From NCBI GenBank assembly GCA_020632975.1, contig JACKEL010000007.1:271997-335996 (forward strand): a DNA stretch of 64,000 bases. Reading direction: 5' to 3'. Made by a program: the position numbers and the translations under genes. The DNA comes from Myxococcales bacterium (lineage in GTDB: Bacteria; Myxococcota_C; UBA6777). Below are positions 63,744 through 64,000 of the stretch, one piece after another. Under the pieces are notes generated by a model. The model had not been told where the DNA came from. It saw only the letters and a list, made by a program, of their open reading frames with translations, and did no database searches. Numbering within the stretch: the first letter of the stretch is position 1; each line of letters opens with the position of its first letter.

Positions 63744-64000
63744 CAAACGCGATATCCATGTATTTATGGTGCGGTACCTTCGAGGAAAATCTCGCTTTTT
63801 GTTTGCGTTTTCTTTTGGGTGCGCAAGGCGACTTTTCTGAGGCCCCTGAGGGACTGCGCTATCGTTCGGGTTTGTTGTTTCCTGCGTACAATGGGGTGTT
63901 GTATCGCAGCCATCGTGTCGAGGCTGAAGGCTTCTTGGAACGCGAGTTGGAGGACTTTCGCATAAAGAAAGTGCCGTTCCTTTTTTCTGTGGCGACTTCG
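63740..64000 (+). CDS. Acyltransferase-like (GNAT-type) protein, truncated by the window edge
   Basis: The ATG at 63740 overlaps the methyltransferase stop (ATGA), and GGGGGA lies upstream. At least 87 residues are visible: MTNAISMYLWCGTFEENLAF, then LFPAYNGVLYRSHRVEAEGF and a strand VPFLFSVATS. This resembles the N-terminal part of a GNAT-type acetyltransferase, in which a short loop (FPxxNGV) precedes the fold, but the acetyl-CoA loop is beyond the edge. It is the third gene of the coupled isoprenoid cluster, which continues to the right. Confidence 0.5.
   Translation, partial: MTNAISMYLWCGTFEENLAFCLRFLLGAQGDFSEAPEGLRYRSGLLFPAYNGVLYRSHRVEAEGFLERELEDFRIKKVPFLFSVATS

Overview
The window looks like a chromosome segment of a Myxococcota-type (former Deltaproteobacteria) bacterium, perhaps an uncultured or Bradymonadales-like lineage. 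This rests on family content: a Ser/Thr kinase with PEGA repeats, several cysteine-rich or MopE-like lipoproteins, duplicated ExbD/TolR periplasmic domains, an acyl-CoA-binding protein, a ferritin-like lipoprotein and a SET-domain protein. It is inference; no rRNA or marker phylogeny is available here. Coding density is high, most genes have a clear AAGGAG-type ribosome binding site, and I saw no tRNA, rRNA, CRISPR array, insertion sequence or prophage.

Layout. 1-4.7 kb: an edge-truncated gene, a ferredoxin, and a three-gene proton-translocating transhydrogenase operon (pntAA-pntAB-pntB) with unusual Ala/Lys/Glu-rich tails. 4.7-10.7 kb: a TIGR04282-type glycosyltransferase, a cupin-like protein, an acyl-CoA-binding protein, a SecD-like lipoprotein, a ferritin-like lipoprotein and small unknowns. 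11-13.8 kb: an operon of a 94-residue conserved protein, two tandem paralogous zinc-free MDR oxidoreductases and a four-helix membrane protein. 13.9-18.4 kb: a diguanylate cyclase, RadA with a long tail, and CysM. 18.4-26.6 kb: a minus-strand envelope cluster of three large Ig-like/Cys-rich/MopE-like lipoproteins and a toroid protein with two ExbD-like domains. 26.7-29.8 kb: gcvH-gcvT facing away from argH, followed by a pentanucleotide microsatellite with paired hairpins.

30-45 kb is accessory-like: a PhyH dioxygenase, a LysE exporter, more Cys-rich lipoproteins, a SET protein, a CrtC/lipocalin-like plus prenyl-diphosphate-synthase fusion, a GNAT enzyme, a YdjM-type membrane protein, a methyltransferase, a tail-anchored protein with a duplicated motif, an FCP1-like HAD phosphatase next to a macro-domain protein, a secreted alpha/beta hydrolase and a PIN-like protein. 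45-56 kb: AddB- and AddA-like recombination genes (AddA has lost its nuclease motif), an SDR, and a GuaB1-type IMPDH/GMPR enzyme. 56-64 kb: a basic secreted protein, the PEGA kinase, a membrane histidine kinase, and at the right edge a translationally coupled cluster of a class I isoprenoid-like enzyme, a terpene-C-methyltransferase-like protein and a truncated acyltransferase-like gene.

The most promising unexplored biology is the isoprenoid theme: the right-edge cluster (62.1 kb onward) and the CrtC-like/prenyl-synthase fusion (35.5-37.8 kb). Second is the envelope cluster with the toroid/double-ExbD protein. All function calls come from reading the sequence and recalling families; no database search was run.
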